In this document: piece after piece, positions 46,533 through 55,046 of the stretch
Position numbering within the stretch: the stretch's first letter is position 1
Layout of the letters: the number at the start of each line of letters is the position of its first letter
Assembly: GCF_032108445.1 (NCBI RefSeq)
Contig: NZ_CP134876.1
Coordinates: 2,108,001 to 2,172,000, forward strand
Direction: 5' to 3'
Length of the DNA: 64,000 bases
From: Micromonospora halotolerans
GTDB taxonomy: Bacteria; Actinomycetota; Actinomycetes; Mycobacteriales; Micromonosporaceae
Made by a program: the position numbers and the translations under genes
Notes under the pieces: model-generated
The model's input: only the letters and a program-made list of their open reading frames with translations
Databases searched by the model: none
Told to the model about the DNA's origin: nothing

Positions 46533-47230
46533 CGGTGCCCGCCGGGCACCGGCGCGTCGAGACCGAGGCCCGACTGGTCGACCACCCCGTCGCGCAGGGT
46601 CACCTCGCGGTCGGCGTACGCAGCGATCCGCGGCTCGTGCGTGACCAGCACGACGGCGGTGCGCTGCTCCCGCGCGAGCCGGACGAGCTGGGTGAGCACC
46701 TGCTCGCCGGTGAGCGTGTCCAGCGCGCCGGTGGGCTCGTCGGCGAAGAGCACCCGCGGCTCGGTGACCAGGGCCCGGGCCAGGGCACACCGCTGCTGCT
46801 GGCCGCCGGACATCTCGCCCGGCCGGGCGTCGGCGACCTCGGCCACGCCGAGCCGCTCCAGCCAGGTGACCGCCGCCGTCCGCGCCTCTCGCCGCCCCGT
46901 GCCGGCGAGAAGCAGCGGAAGGGCGACGTTCTCCGCCGCGGTCAGCTCGGCGACGAGCTGGCCGAACTGGAAGAGCACCCCGAACTCGGTGCGCCGCAGG
47001 CGGGACCGGGCCGACTCGGACCACTCGTCGATCCGCTCCCCGCGCCAGGTGACCTGCCCGGCGTCGGGGCGCAGGATGCCGGCGAGGCAGTGCAGCAGGG
47101 TGGACTTGCCGCAGCCGCTCGGGCCGGTGACGGCGACGATCTCGCCCTCTGCCAGGTCGAGGGTCACGCCGCGCAGGGCCGGCGTCGGCCCGTACGCCCG
47201 GACCACGCCGCGCGCCTCCAGGAAACTCAC
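46529..47230 (-). CDS. MacB/LolD-type ABC ATPase
   Basis: A 233-residue ATPase with Walker A GPSGCGKST, Q-loop FQFGQL, signature MSGGQQQRCALARAL, Walker B VLFADEPTGALD and the H-loop VTHEPRIA. All catalytic residues are present. The GTG start (VSFLEARGVVRAYG) overlaps the stop of the PadR gene. It energises the downstream FtsX-like permease. Confidence 0.92.
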   Translation of the reverse strand: MSFLEARGVVRAYGPTPALRGVTLDLAEGEIVAVTGPSGCGKSTLLHCLAGILRPDAGQVTWRGERIDEWSESARSRLRRTEFGVLFQFGQLVAELTAAENVALPLLLAGTGRREARTAAVTWLERLGVAEVADARPGEMSGGQQQRCALARALVTEPRVLFADEPTGALDTLTGEQVLTQLVRLAREQRTAVVLVTHEPRIAAYADREVTLRDGVVDQSGLGLDAPVPGGHR

Positions 47231-47763
47231 GAGTGCACCTCCCGGTGCCAGTCGGCGACGCGTTCGAGGGTGGTGTGCAGCCACCGCAGGTCGGCGTCGA
47301 GATGGGCGATGGCGAAGTCGGCCGCGATCACGTCGTCGAGGTCGGCAGCCGGAGCGGTCTTCACCGCGGTCAGCTCGCGCAGCCGCTCGGTGTGCGCCCG
47401 GCGCTGGGCGATCAGGTAGGCGCGGGCCCGCTCGACGTCGGCCACCATGAGCGCGACCACCACCTTGGCGAAGAGGGTGCTCGCCACGTACGGCATGGGC
47501 GGCTCGACGGTGGCCAGCCACCGGTCGAGCGCGGCGCGCCCCTCCCCGGTGAGCGCGTAGGACGTGCGGTCCGGTCCGCCCTCGCGGGCCTGCCCGGCCG
47601 GGACGACCAGGCCGTCCCGCTGGAGCCGGGCCAGGGTGGCGTAGACCTGCCCGAAGGCGAGCGGCCGGGCCCGGGGCAGCCGCTCGTCGTGGGCGCGCTT
47701 CAGCTCGTAGCCGTGCCGGGGGCCGCGCGCGAGCAGCCCGAGCAGTACGTGCTGAGTGGACAC
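47227..47763 (-). CDS. PadR-family transcriptional repressor
   Basis: A 178-residue PadR protein: winged helix with VLLGLLARGPRHGYELKRAHDE and FGQVYATLARLQRDGLV, then a C-terminal helical dimerisation region. GTG 47763 (VSTQHVLLG) is used; ATG 47778 is possible. A perfect inverted repeat overlaps the promoter. It is first in an operon with the ABC exporter it probably represses. Confidence 0.85.
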   Translation of the reverse strand: MSTQHVLLGLLARGPRHGYELKRAHDERLPRARPLAFGQVYATLARLQRDGLVVPAGQAREGGPDRTSYALTGEGRAALDRWLATVEPPMPYVASTLFAKVVVALMVADVERARAYLIAQRRAHTERLRELTAVKTAPAADLDDVIAADFAIAHLDADLRWLHTTLERVADWHREVHS

Positions 47764-47769
47764 GCCCAC

Positions 47770-47790
47770 ACTATTCATTGAGCGAATAGT
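47770..47790. promoter_or_regulatory. PadR operator
   Basis: ACTATTC-N7-GAATAGT, a perfect 7-bp inverted repeat immediately before the PadR start, well placed for autorepression. Confidence 0.6.
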
Positions 47791-47838
47791 GGTGTCAAGA
47801 GTGGCCCGTACGGCGGGTCGCCGCACGGGCCGGTCGGG

Positions 47839-48405
47839 TCAGGGGGTCCAGGAGGGGTCGCGGCCGGTCCGCCCGAGCAGGGCGTCCAGCGTGGTCGGCT
47901 CGCCGCTGGTCGGGACGGGCTCCCCGAAGGCGCCCATCTTCTGCCCGGTGTCGCCCATCCGGTCCATGAAGCCGTGTCCCGCCGCGAGGACCGCCGGGTC
48001 GACCTCCAGCCGCTGGCCGGTCGCGCGGGCCAGGTCCCAGCCGTGCACGGTGAGGTCGATGAGGGCCATGTCGCCGACGGTCTCCTGCGGCAGACCCATG
48101 CCGGGCGAGACGCCCTCCAGCGCCGCCGGGTCCGACCAGGCCCGCGCCAGGCGGTCGGCCTCGGTCGCGAACCGGTCCCGCCAGCCCTCGGTGAGGTGGT
48201 CGGTCTTGGCCGACCAGTCGACCTCCCGCCGGCGGGCCAGGTCCTGGAAGTTGACCACCACGTCGAAGAGGTGGTTGAGCAGGTCGCGCACCGTGTAGTC
48301 GGGGCACGGGGTGGGCAGGCCGAGCTGGTCGTCGGAGATGCCCTGGACCACCGCCGCCGTCCGGGGCGCGGCGACGGCCAGCAGCTCACTAGTCTTCGTG
48401 GTCAT
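47839..48405 (-). CDS. TIGR03086-type DinB-like metal-binding protein
   Basis: A 188-residue four-helix-bundle protein of the DinB/mycothiol maleylpyruvate isomerase N-domain superfamily. The TIGR03086 pattern is visible: TPCPDYTVRDLLNHL with the first metal His, and DLTVHGWDLARATG with the later one. Members are thought to be mycothiol-dependent transferases; no reaction is assigned. ATG 48405 follows TACGCT by 7 nt (leaderless pattern). It is divergent from the AraC-type regulator. Confidence 0.82.
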   Translation of the reverse strand: MTTKTSELLAVAAPRTAAVVQGISDDQLGLPTPCPDYTVRDLLNHLFDVVVNFQDLARRREVDWSAKTDHLTEGWRDRFATEADRLARAWSDPAALEGVSPGMGLPQETVGDMALIDLTVHGWDLARATGQRLEVDPAVLAAGHGFMDRMGDTGQKMGAFGEPVPTSGEPTTLDALLGRTGRDPSWTP

Positions 48406-48437
48406 ACGGACCAGCGTATGAGGGCGGTCTTGAAGAA

Positions 48438-49274
48438 ATGCGACACGAACCGCGGCGGGACACCCGGGGCATCCTCGACCCCGGGCGGCTCCGGCGGCGG
48501 GTCCACTTCCGGCGCCGGCTGCCCGCCCCGGCGCTGCGCCCCTGGGTCGAGCACTACTGGCTGATCGACTGGGACCTCACCGAGCCGTTCGACCAGCGGC
48601 TCGTCCCGCACCCCGCGGTCAACGTGGTGTTCCAGGTCCAGGCCGGCGAGGCGGAGCACGGCGAGATCGCCGGCGTGGACACCGGCCTGTTCACGGTCAC
48701 CCTGCACGGCAGCGGCCGGGTCACCGGCGTGCAGTTCCGGCCGGGCGGCTTCCGCCCCTTCTGGCGCCGCCCGGTCTCCGAGCTGACCGGCCGCCGTCTT
48801 CCGCTGCCCGCCGGGCCACCGCCGGCCGGCCCGGCCCCCGCCCCGCCGTTCGCCGCCGGGCCGGTCTGCCCGGGCAGCGACGCGCAACGGTGCCGCCGGC
48901 TGGACGACCTGCTCACCGCCTGGCAGCCCACGCCGGACCCGCTCACCGCCGAGGCCACCGCCCTGGTCGAGGAGATCCGCGCCGACCGGACCGTCCTGCG
49001 CGTGGACGACTTCGCCCGGCGGCACGGGACCTCCACCCGGCGGATCCAGCGGCTGTTCCTCGACCACGTCGGCGTCGGTCCGAAGTGGGTGATCCGCCGC
49101 TACCGGCTCCAGGAGGCCATCGAACAGGCCGCCGCCGGGCCGCTGGACTGGTCGCGGGTCGCCGCCGATCTGGGGTACGCCGACCAGGCCCACCTGGTCC
49201 GCGAGTTCACCGCGGTGGCCGGTGTGTCGCCGGCCGCGTACGCCCGCTCGCTGGCGGCCTCGCGCGGCGGGTGA
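48438..49274 (+). CDS. AraC-family regulator with DUF6597-like sensor domain
   Basis: A 278-residue protein. The N-terminal ~130 residues (RPWVEHYWLIDWDL, PHPAVNVVFQ, GVQFRPGGFRPFWRRPV) match the sensor domain found before AraC helix-turn-helix regions in actinobacteria. The C-terminal AraC domain (~175-275) has VDDFARRHGTSTRRIQRLFLDHVGVGPKWVIRRYRLQEA and DLGYADQAHLVREF. The neighbouring DinB-like gene, 32 bp away and divergent, is the obvious candidate target. No clear Shine-Dalgarno, so the start is moderately sure. Confidence 0.83.
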   Translation: MRHEPRRDTRGILDPGRLRRRVHFRRRLPAPALRPWVEHYWLIDWDLTEPFDQRLVPHPAVNVVFQVQAGEAEHGEIAGVDTGLFTVTLHGSGRVTGVQFRPGGFRPFWRRPVSELTGRRLPLPAGPPPAGPAPAPPFAAGPVCPGSDAQRCRRLDDLLTAWQPTPDPLTAEATALVEEIRADRTVLRVDDFARRHGTSTRRIQRLFLDHVGVGPKWVIRRYRLQEAIEQAAAGPLDWSRVAADLGYADQAHLVREFTAVAGVSPAAYARSLAASRGG

Positions 49275-49286
49275 TCCCGAGGGGGC

Positions 49287-50825
49287 TCAGCGGCGGCGGA
49301 CGGCGACCACCGCGACGTCGTCGTGGATCTCCGGAGGCGCCAGCTCGACGAGCAGCCGCTGGCAGAACTGGTCGAGGTCGTCGTCGACCCGGGCGGCCAC
49401 CGCGGCGAGCGCCGCCATGCCCTCGTCGATGGTGGCGTCCCGCCGCTCGATCAGCCCGTCGGTGTAGAGGACCAGCGTGGCCCCGGCCGGCAGGACGAAT
49501 TCCAGGTCCGGCGGGCGGGGCGCGCGCACCCCGAGCAGCGGTGCGGACTGCTGCACGAACTCGGTCCGCCCGTCGCCGCTGACCAGGGCCGGCAGGTGAC
49601 CGGCGCTGGCCAGCCGGATCAGGCCGCTGCCCGGATCGAGCAGCAACACGCAGATGGTGGCCAGCTCGGCCGGCAGCAGCGTGCGCATCAGCTCGTTGAC
49701 CCGGTCCAGGATCACGCCCGGCGGATGCCCCTCGACCGCGTACGCGCGCACCGCGTGCCGCAGCTCGGCCATCACCGTGGCGGCGTGCAGGGAGTGCCCG
49801 GCCACGTCGCCGATCGCCATGAGCAGGTGCCCGTCGAGCATCACCAGCTCGTAGAAGTCCCCGCCCACCTCGGTGTGGGCGCTCGCCGGCTCGTAGCGGA
49901 CGGCCAGGTCGAGGCCGGCGATCTCGGGCAGCCGCCGCGGCAGCAGGCTGCGCTGGAGGGTCACCGCGATGCGGTGCTCCTGGTCGAAGGAGCGCTGGGC
50001 CTCGACCGCCGAGGCGACCGCCTGGGCGAGCTGCACCAGCACCGGGGTCCGTACGGTCTGGGTGGCGGTCGGCACCACCACGTAGAGCGGGGCCCGGTCC
50101 TCCCGCAGCCGGGCGGCGGCCACGGTCACCGTGTCGCCGGCGGGCCAGGCGGTCAGGTCCCAGGCGCCCGGTTCGTCGATCCGCACCCGGGTGCCGATCG
50201 GGAGCCCGGTGTCGTCCACCGTCCACGGCAGGATCACCGCCGGCGCCTCCGGGCCGGCGGCCACCCCGGCCAGGCAGTCGCCGTCGAAGGTCTCCGCGAC
50301 CACCGCCGCCGGGCTCTTGAAGATCCGTGCCGCTCCGGCGGCCGCCGCCTCCAGCAGCCGGACGAAGCTCGACGCGGCGTGCATCTCCACGGTCGCGCCG
50401 GCCAGCGCGGCCAGCCGCTCGGCGAGCAGTTCGGCCCGCTGCCGGGCCTGGTAGTAGCGGAGCACCGCGTGCGCGGTGGCGACCAGTTCCTCCGGCTCGA
50501 TCGGCTCGGCCAGGTAGGCGTCCGCGCCCCGGGTCAGCCCCTGCGCCCGGTCCACCACGTCCACCGCGTGCGCAGAGACGTGGATAACCGGGGTCGACGG
50601 GCTGAAGTCCTTGATCAGCTCGCAGACCTCGAAGCCGCTCATGTCCGGCAGCCGGACGTCGAGCACCACGAGGTCGACCGGATCCTTGCGGACCCGGTCC
50701 AGCGCCTCGGCGCCGTTCTCCGCCTCGATGGTGGTGAAGCCGGCCCGGGTCAGCCAGCTCACCAGCAGGTACCGCTTCGGACTGCTGTCGTCGACCACCA
50801 GCACGGTCGCCGGACCGCCCTCCAC
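49287..50825 (-). CDS. Response regulator with PP2C (SpoIIE-type) phosphatase output
   Basis: A 512-residue protein with a REC domain (~1-125; VDDSS, phospho-Asp in VVLDVRLPDMSG), a GAF-like segment (~140-275) and a PP2C/SpoIIE domain (~285-512; GGDFYELVMLDG, GDVAGHSLHAA, LYTDGLIERR, HDDVAVVAVRR). It resembles RsbU/RssB-type phosphatases that dephosphorylate a STAS antagonist. It is the last gene of the stressosome operon, 2 bp after the kinase, so the kinase presumably phosphorylates its REC domain. Confidence 0.88.
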   Translation of the reverse strand: MEGGPATVLVVDDSSPKRYLLVSWLTRAGFTTIEAENGAEALDRVRKDPVDLVVLDVRLPDMSGFEVCELIKDFSPSTPVIHVSAHAVDVVDRAQGLTRGADAYLAEPIEPEELVATAHAVLRYYQARQRAELLAERLAALAGATVEMHAASSFVRLLEAAAAGAARIFKSPAAVVAETFDGDCLAGVAAGPEAPAVILPWTVDDTGLPIGTRVRIDEPGAWDLTAWPAGDTVTVAAARLREDRAPLYVVVPTATQTVRTPVLVQLAQAVASAVEAQRSFDQEHRIAVTLQRSLLPRRLPEIAGLDLAVRYEPASAHTEVGGDFYELVMLDGHLLMAIGDVAGHSLHAATVMAELRHAVRAYAVEGHPPGVILDRVNELMRTLLPAELATICVLLLDPGSGLIRLASAGHLPALVSGDGRTEFVQQSAPLLGVRAPRPPDLEFVLPAGATLVLYTDGLIERRDATIDEGMAALAAVAARVDDDLDQFCQRLLVELAPPEIHDDVAVVAVRRR

Positions 50826-50827
50826 CG

Positions 50828-52192
50828 TCAGGCTCCGCCCGCGGGAAGGTGCACCGTGAAGGTGCTGCCCCGGCCCGGTTCGCTGGTCAGCTCCAGCGTC
50901 CCGCCGAGCAGCGTGACCAGCCGGCGCGCGTACGGCAGGCCGAGGCCGGTGCCGCCGACCCGGGTCGTGCCGGGCACCTGGTAGAACTCCTCGAAGATCC
51001 GCTCGTGCAGCTCCGGCGGGATGCCCGCGCCGGTGTCGCTGACCGACAGCGACCAGCGGTCGTCCCGGCGTTCCGCCCGCAGCCGCACCTCACCCCGCTC
51101 GGTGAACTTCAGGCCGTTGTGCAGCAGGTTGCGCAGCACCTGGGCGAGCAGCACCTCGTCCGAGCGGAGCGTCGCCGGCGCGGGCGGCTCCTCCACCACC
51201 AGCTCCACGGCCGGCCGGGTGGCCAGCGCCCGCAGGGTGCCGCGGAGCTGCCCGAAGATCCCGCGCAGGTCCACCTCGACCCAGTTCGGCTCGAGCCGGC
51301 CCGACTCGGCCTTGGCCAGGTCGAGCAGCTCGTTGACCAGGCCGAGCAGGTCGGCCGCGGAGGACCGGATCAGCCCCACCTGCCGGGCCTGTTCGGCGGT
51401 GAGCGGGTCGGAGGCGGAGTCGCCGAGCAGGCGGCCCAGCCCGATGATCGCGGTGACCGGGGCGCGCAGCTCGTGGCTCACGTTGGCCAGGAACCGGCTC
51501 TTCGACTCGCTGGCCGCTCGGAGCTGCGCGGACTTCTCGTCCAGCTCGGCGTAGAGCGCCACCACGCCGCGGTTGGTCTCCTCCAGCTCCTCGGTGAGCT
51601 GGTTGTAGAGCGCCATCACGCCCCGGTTGGTCTCCTGGAGCTCGGAGTTGAGCACCTCCAGCTCGTCGCGCTGGCTGCGCACCTCGTCGAGGGCGGCGAT
51701 GAGCTGCGCGTTCTGCGCGGCCAACTCGTCCAGGGCGGTGCCCGGAGCGCTGGCGGCCAGCTCGGTCCGGAGCTGGTCGAGACGCTCCGGCGTCAGCGGC
51801 GGCGCGTGGGCCGGAACTCGTCGGGACATCCTCACGACCGTATCGTCCCCGTCGGTCACCACACCCAGCATGTCCACGAGACGCGCCACCGCACCGGACT
51901 GCGGCTCGTACCGGCCGCCGGGCAGGGGGCGCGCCGGGGCCAGGTCGAGCCGGAGCATCGGCCGGCCGGTGTGGGCGTCGACGGCGACCGCGAAGGTGAC
52001 GTCCGCGCCGCCGACCGCACGCAGCAGGTCCCGGGCCACCTCGCTGAGCGCGGTGGCCAGGCGTACCTGGTCCTGGTGCTCCAGCCCGACGGCGGCGGCC
52101 ACCTCCCGGCCGCGCTGCCGGACCAGGAAGATGTCGTGCTCCACCCGGAGCGCCATGTGCAGCAGCGGGTCCGAGGCGCCCGGTCGGGTCAT
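50828..52192 (-). CDS. Histidine kinase with degenerate RsbT-like N-terminus
   Basis: A 454-residue soluble kinase. Residues ~15-75 resemble RsbT (VRQRGREVAAAVGLEHQDQVRLATALSEVARD), with the Mg-binding N-box Asn replaced by Asp and no DxGxG box after it. A long coiled coil with a repeated ETNRGV.ALY unit follows (~150-235), then HisKA (SHELRAPV) and HATPase (RNLLHNGLKF, DTGAGIP, GGTGLGL). No transmembrane helix. It overlaps the upstream phosphatase gene by 4 nt and is followed by a REC-PP2C gene, its likely partner. Confidence 0.88.
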   Translation of the reverse strand: MTRPGASDPLLHMALRVEHDIFLVRQRGREVAAAVGLEHQDQVRLATALSEVARDLLRAVGGADVTFAVAVDAHTGRPMLRLDLAPARPLPGGRYEPQSGAVARLVDMLGVVTDGDDTVVRMSRRVPAHAPPLTPERLDQLRTELAASAPGTALDELAAQNAQLIAALDEVRSQRDELEVLNSELQETNRGVMALYNQLTEELEETNRGVVALYAELDEKSAQLRAASESKSRFLANVSHELRAPVTAIIGLGRLLGDSASDPLTAEQARQVGLIRSSAADLLGLVNELLDLAKAESGRLEPNWVEVDLRGIFGQLRGTLRALATRPAVELVVEEPPAPATLRSDEVLLAQVLRNLLHNGLKFTERGEVRLRAERRDDRWSLSVSDTGAGIPPELHERIFEEFYQVPGTTRVGGTGLGLPYARRLVTLLGGTLELTSEPGRGSTFTVHLPAGGA

Positions 52193-53202
52193 GGCTCCGC
52201 CCGGGCGACCAGGACGCAGGCGTCGTCGCGGCGGATCCCGGCGTCGCGGAGCAGGGTGGCGGCGACCAGCAGCGGCGCGCGGCCGGCCAGGCCGGGGTAG
52301 TCGGCCAGGTCCCAGCGGTCCACCACGCCGTCGCTGTGCATGACCAGGGTCGCCCCGGCCGGGAAGGGGTAGTCGTACTCCCGCACCGAGGGGCGCTGGT
52401 GTCCGGCGATGCCGGGCAGCGAGACGAGGCCTCGCCGCCGCTCACCCACCGCCACGATCATGGCTGCGATGTTGCCCAGCCCGGCGTAGCGCAGCAAGCC
52501 CGACACGAGGTCCGGTTCGGCCACGGCCAGCGCGGCGCCGCGGGTGTGCCCGATGGCCCGGTGCAGGTGCTGCACGACGGTGCCCGGCGACCCGGCCGGC
52601 GCGGCCCGGAACGCGGCCACCGCGGCCCCGGTGGCGGCGGCGGCCAGCGGACCGTGTCCCAGGCCGTCGCAGACCAGCACCTGCCGCCGGCCGTCGACCA
52701 CCCGCACCGCGTAGCCGTCGCCGCTGACCTGCTCGCCGGTGATCGGCCGGACCAGCGCACCGGCCCAGTCCGGTTCGGGGGCCGGACCGTCCCAGACCTG
52801 GACGGCCAGCACCGTGCCGCGGCCGGGCAGGGAGTAGCCGTCGAACCGGCTCGCCTGCCGGACGATCGCGCCCAGGCCGATGCCGAGCGTGCCGGTGGTG
52901 GAGTGCCCGTCCGCGGAAGAGAGGGCGAGGTCGGCCATGCCGGGGCCGGAGTCGATCGCCACCAGTTCCACCCCGGCCCGCCCGACCCGGCGTACCGGCC
53001 GGAGCAGCAGGGTGCCCTGCTGGGCGTGCTTGGCGAGGTTGCTGGTGATCTCGGCGGCGACGATGGCCAGGTCGGCGACGCGCTGCTCGCCGAGTTCCAG
53101 CTGCCGGCCGAGCCGCTCCGCGGCCCGTCGTACGCTGCTCGCCGTGTCGCCGCTCTCGATGCGGAACCAGAGACCGTGGTCGGTGACCACGTCGGCGTTC
53201 AT
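52189..53202 (-). CDS. RsbW/RsbX-like ATPase-phosphatase fusion
   Basis: A 337-residue protein. The N-terminal half is an RsbW/RsbT-type ATPase (N-box IVAAEITSNLAKHA, DSGPGM, GIGLGAI); the C-terminal half is a PP2C-like phosphatase of RsbX type (VCDGLGHGPLAAAATGAA, HSDGVVDRW, DDACVLVAR). In Bacillus, RsbX resets the stressosome by dephosphorylating RsbS and RsbR. Start ATG 53202, overlapping the rsbT stop (ATGA). Confidence 0.87.
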   Translation of the reverse strand: MNADVVTDHGLWFRIESGDTASSVRRAAERLGRQLELGEQRVADLAIVAAEITSNLAKHAQQGTLLLRPVRRVGRAGVELVAIDSGPGMADLALSSADGHSTTGTLGIGLGAIVRQASRFDGYSLPGRGTVLAVQVWDGPAPEPDWAGALVRPITGEQVSGDGYAVRVVDGRRQVLVCDGLGHGPLAAAATGAAVAAFRAAPAGSPGTVVQHLHRAIGHTRGAALAVAEPDLVSGLLRYAGLGNIAAMIVAVGERRRGLVSLPGIAGHQRPSVREYDYPFPAGATLVMHSDGVVDRWDLADYPGLAGRAPLLVAATLLRDAGIRRDDACVLVARAEP

Positions 53203-53618
53203 CGGGACCACTTGGTGACGGTGATCCGGGTGCCCTCACCCACGGCGGTCCAGATGTCGAAGTCGTCCACCAGCCGGCGGGCGCCGCTGAGCCCCAGGCC
53301 CAGCCCGCCGCCGGTGGTGAAGCCGTCGGTCAGGGCCGCGTCGAGGTCCGGGATGCCCGGCCCCTCGTCGGCGAAGACGATGCGGACCCCGCGCCGGCGG
53401 CCGTCCTCGACGGTGGTCACCTCGGCGGCGCCCCCGCCGCCGTAGATCAGCGTGTTGCGGGCCAGCTCGCTGGCGGCCGTGACCAGCTTCGTCTGGTCGA
53501 CCAGCGACAGCTTGACCGCGACGGCGGTGGTACGCACCAGCTGCCGCACCCGGACCACGTCCTCGTCGCTGCGGATCGCCTGGGTCGCCGGCACGCCCAG
53601 GTCGACGCCGGTGGTCAT
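53199..53618 (-). CDS. rsbT: Switch kinase RsbT
   Basis: A 139-residue GHKL kinase with VDQTKLVTAASELARNTLIYGGGG (N-box), DEGPGIPD and GGGLGLGLSGARRLVDDF. It is expected to bind and phosphorylate RsbS and RsbR in the stressosome and, when released, to activate a downstream phosphatase. Start ATG 53618 (MTTGVDLG) overlapping the rsbS stop; the 16 codons before it in frame are not needed. Confidence 0.92.
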   Translation of the reverse strand: MTTGVDLGVPATQAIRSDEDVVRVRQLVRTTAVAVKLSLVDQTKLVTAASELARNTLIYGGGGAAEVTTVEDGRRRGVRIVFADEGPGIPDLDAALTDGFTTGGGLGLGLSGARRLVDDFDIWTAVGEGTRITVTKWSR

Positions 53619-54025
53619 GACGTGGCCGTCGTCTCGACGTCCTCGTCGCCGTCCGCCTCGTCCCACTCGTCGCCGCGGTTCGCCGCGATCAGCTCCATGC
53701 CCCGCTCGACGTTCAGCGCGGTACGGATGCCGTTGAGCGACAGCCCCAGCTCGACCAGCGTGATGGCGACGGCCGGGCGCATCCCGACCACCACCGTCTC
53801 GGCGTCGAGCACCTTGGAGATCGACGCGATGGTGGAGAGCATCCGGCCGACGAAGGAGTCGACGATGTCCAGCGCCGTGATGTCGATGATCACGCCGTGG
53901 GAGCCGGTGGCGACGATCCGCTCGGCCAGGTCCTCCTGGAGCTGGATCGCCGTCTGGTCGGACATGTCGACCTGGATGGAGACGAGCAGGATGTCACCGA
54001 TCTTGAGGATCGGCACCCGGTCCAT
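53615..54025 (-). CDS. rsbS: Stressosome scaffold RsbS (STAS)
   Basis: A 136-residue STAS protein, VPILKIGDILLVSIQVDMSDQTA..., with the phosphorylatable Ser in DITALDIVDSFVGRML, equivalent to Ser59 of Bacillus RsbS. An acidic C-terminal tail (~118-136) exceeds the Bacillus protein. It overlaps rsbR and rsbT by about 4 nt and should assemble with RsbR into the stressosome core that holds RsbT. Confidence 0.93.
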   Translation of the reverse strand: MDRVPILKIGDILLVSIQVDMSDQTAIQLQEDLAERIVATGSHGVIIDITALDIVDSFVGRMLSTIASISKVLDAETVVVGMRPAVAITLVELGLSLNGIRTALNVERGMELIAANRGDEWDEADGDEDVETTATS

Positions 54026-54885
54026 CAGGGCTCCCGGCGCGCGCGGCGGGCGGTGGTCTCGACGCCGGTCAGGCGCAGCACGTGGCGCAGCGCGTCGGCC
54101 AGGCTCGCCTTGGTGGCGATGTCGCCGAACTCGATGCCGAGCGCGACGATCGTCTGGGCGATCTGCGGCCGGATGCCGGAGATGATGCAGTCGGCACCCA
54201 TCAGCCGGGCGGCCACCACGGTCTTGAGGATGTGCTGGGCGACCTGGGTGTCCACGGCCGGCACGCCGGTGATGTCGATGATCGCGTACGGCGAGCTGGT
54301 GTCGACCAGGGTCTGGAGCAGCCGCTCCATCACCACCTGGGCGCGGGCCGAGTCGAGGGTGCCGACCAGCGGGACGGCGACCACGCCCTCCCAGAGCTTC
54401 ACCACCGGCGTGGAGAGCTCCAGCAGCTGTTCCGCCTGGTCGGCGATCAGGCCCTCGCGGGTCCGGACGAAGCTCTCGAAGGTGAACAGCCCCATCTGGT
54501 CGATCAGGCCGGAGAAGGCCACGAAGTCGCGCAGGGTGTCCGCACCCGCGTCCCGCTCCATGACCTCCAGCAGCACGTCCTTGATGGCGAACACGCTGAT
54601 CGCGGTCTCGGTGGCGCTGAAGCCCTGCCGGGCCCGGCTCGTGGACAGCTCGGCCAGCACCGCGCGCAGCTCGCCGCCGTGCTCGTCGGCCAGGTCGGTG
54701 AGCCCGCCCCCGGCCGCGTCGGCCATGCTCCGGTGCAGCTCCCGCACCTGCCGGCTCAGCTCGGCCTGGCTGAGGCGACCGCGCAGCGAGCCGACGACGA
54801 TCTCCGTCCAGCGCTCGGTCAACCGGTCGGCGTGCTCGGTCAGCAGGCGGGCGAGCCGGCCACTCTGTTCGGCGCTCAACGCCAT
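54025..54885 (-). CDS. rsbR: Stressosome sensor RsbR
   Basis: A 286-residue protein with a helical globin-like N-terminal sensor (~1-155) and a C-terminal STAS domain. Both RsbT-target threonines of Bacillus RsbR have counterparts: DITGVPAVDTQVA (Thr171 position) and SGIRPQIAQTIV (Thr205 position). Start ATG 54885, with a strong GGGAGG 5 nt upstream; upstream in-frame residues are not coding. It is the first gene of the six-gene operon; a TAGAGT -10 box (54915-54920) and a palindrome precede it. Confidence 0.92.
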   Translation of the reverse strand: MALSAEQSGRLARLLTEHADRLTERWTEIVVGSLRGRLSQAELSRQVRELHRSMADAAGGGLTDLADEHGGELRAVLAELSTSRARQGFSATETAISVFAIKDVLLEVMERDAGADTLRDFVAFSGLIDQMGLFTFESFVRTREGLIADQAEQLLELSTPVVKLWEGVVAVPLVGTLDSARAQVVMERLLQTLVDTSSPYAIIDITGVPAVDTQVAQHILKTVVAARLMGADCIISGIRPQIAQTIVALGIEFGDIATKASLADALRHVLRLTGVETTARRARREP

Positions 54886-54931
54886 CTTGACCTCCCTGGA
54901 CTCTGGACTGGCGGACTCTATCACCGGGGCC

Positions 54932-54950
54932 TGCGGCACTAGTTGCCGCA
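54932..54950. promoter_or_regulatory. Palindrome in the rsbR/STAS divergent promoter region
   Basis: TGCGGCA-CTAGT-TGCCGCA, 7-bp arms around a 5-bp centre. It covers the expected -35 of the rsbR promoter (-10 TAGAGT at 54915-54920). Candidate operator; the binding protein is unknown. Confidence 0.45.
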
Positions 54951-55046
54951 TAGCAACGGAATGATCAACGGCACCCTTCTCGGCTCCCGTTCTGCACGCT
55001 GCCAGCTTCGTGGGATACCGTTCCACCGAACACAGGAGGTCGGCGA

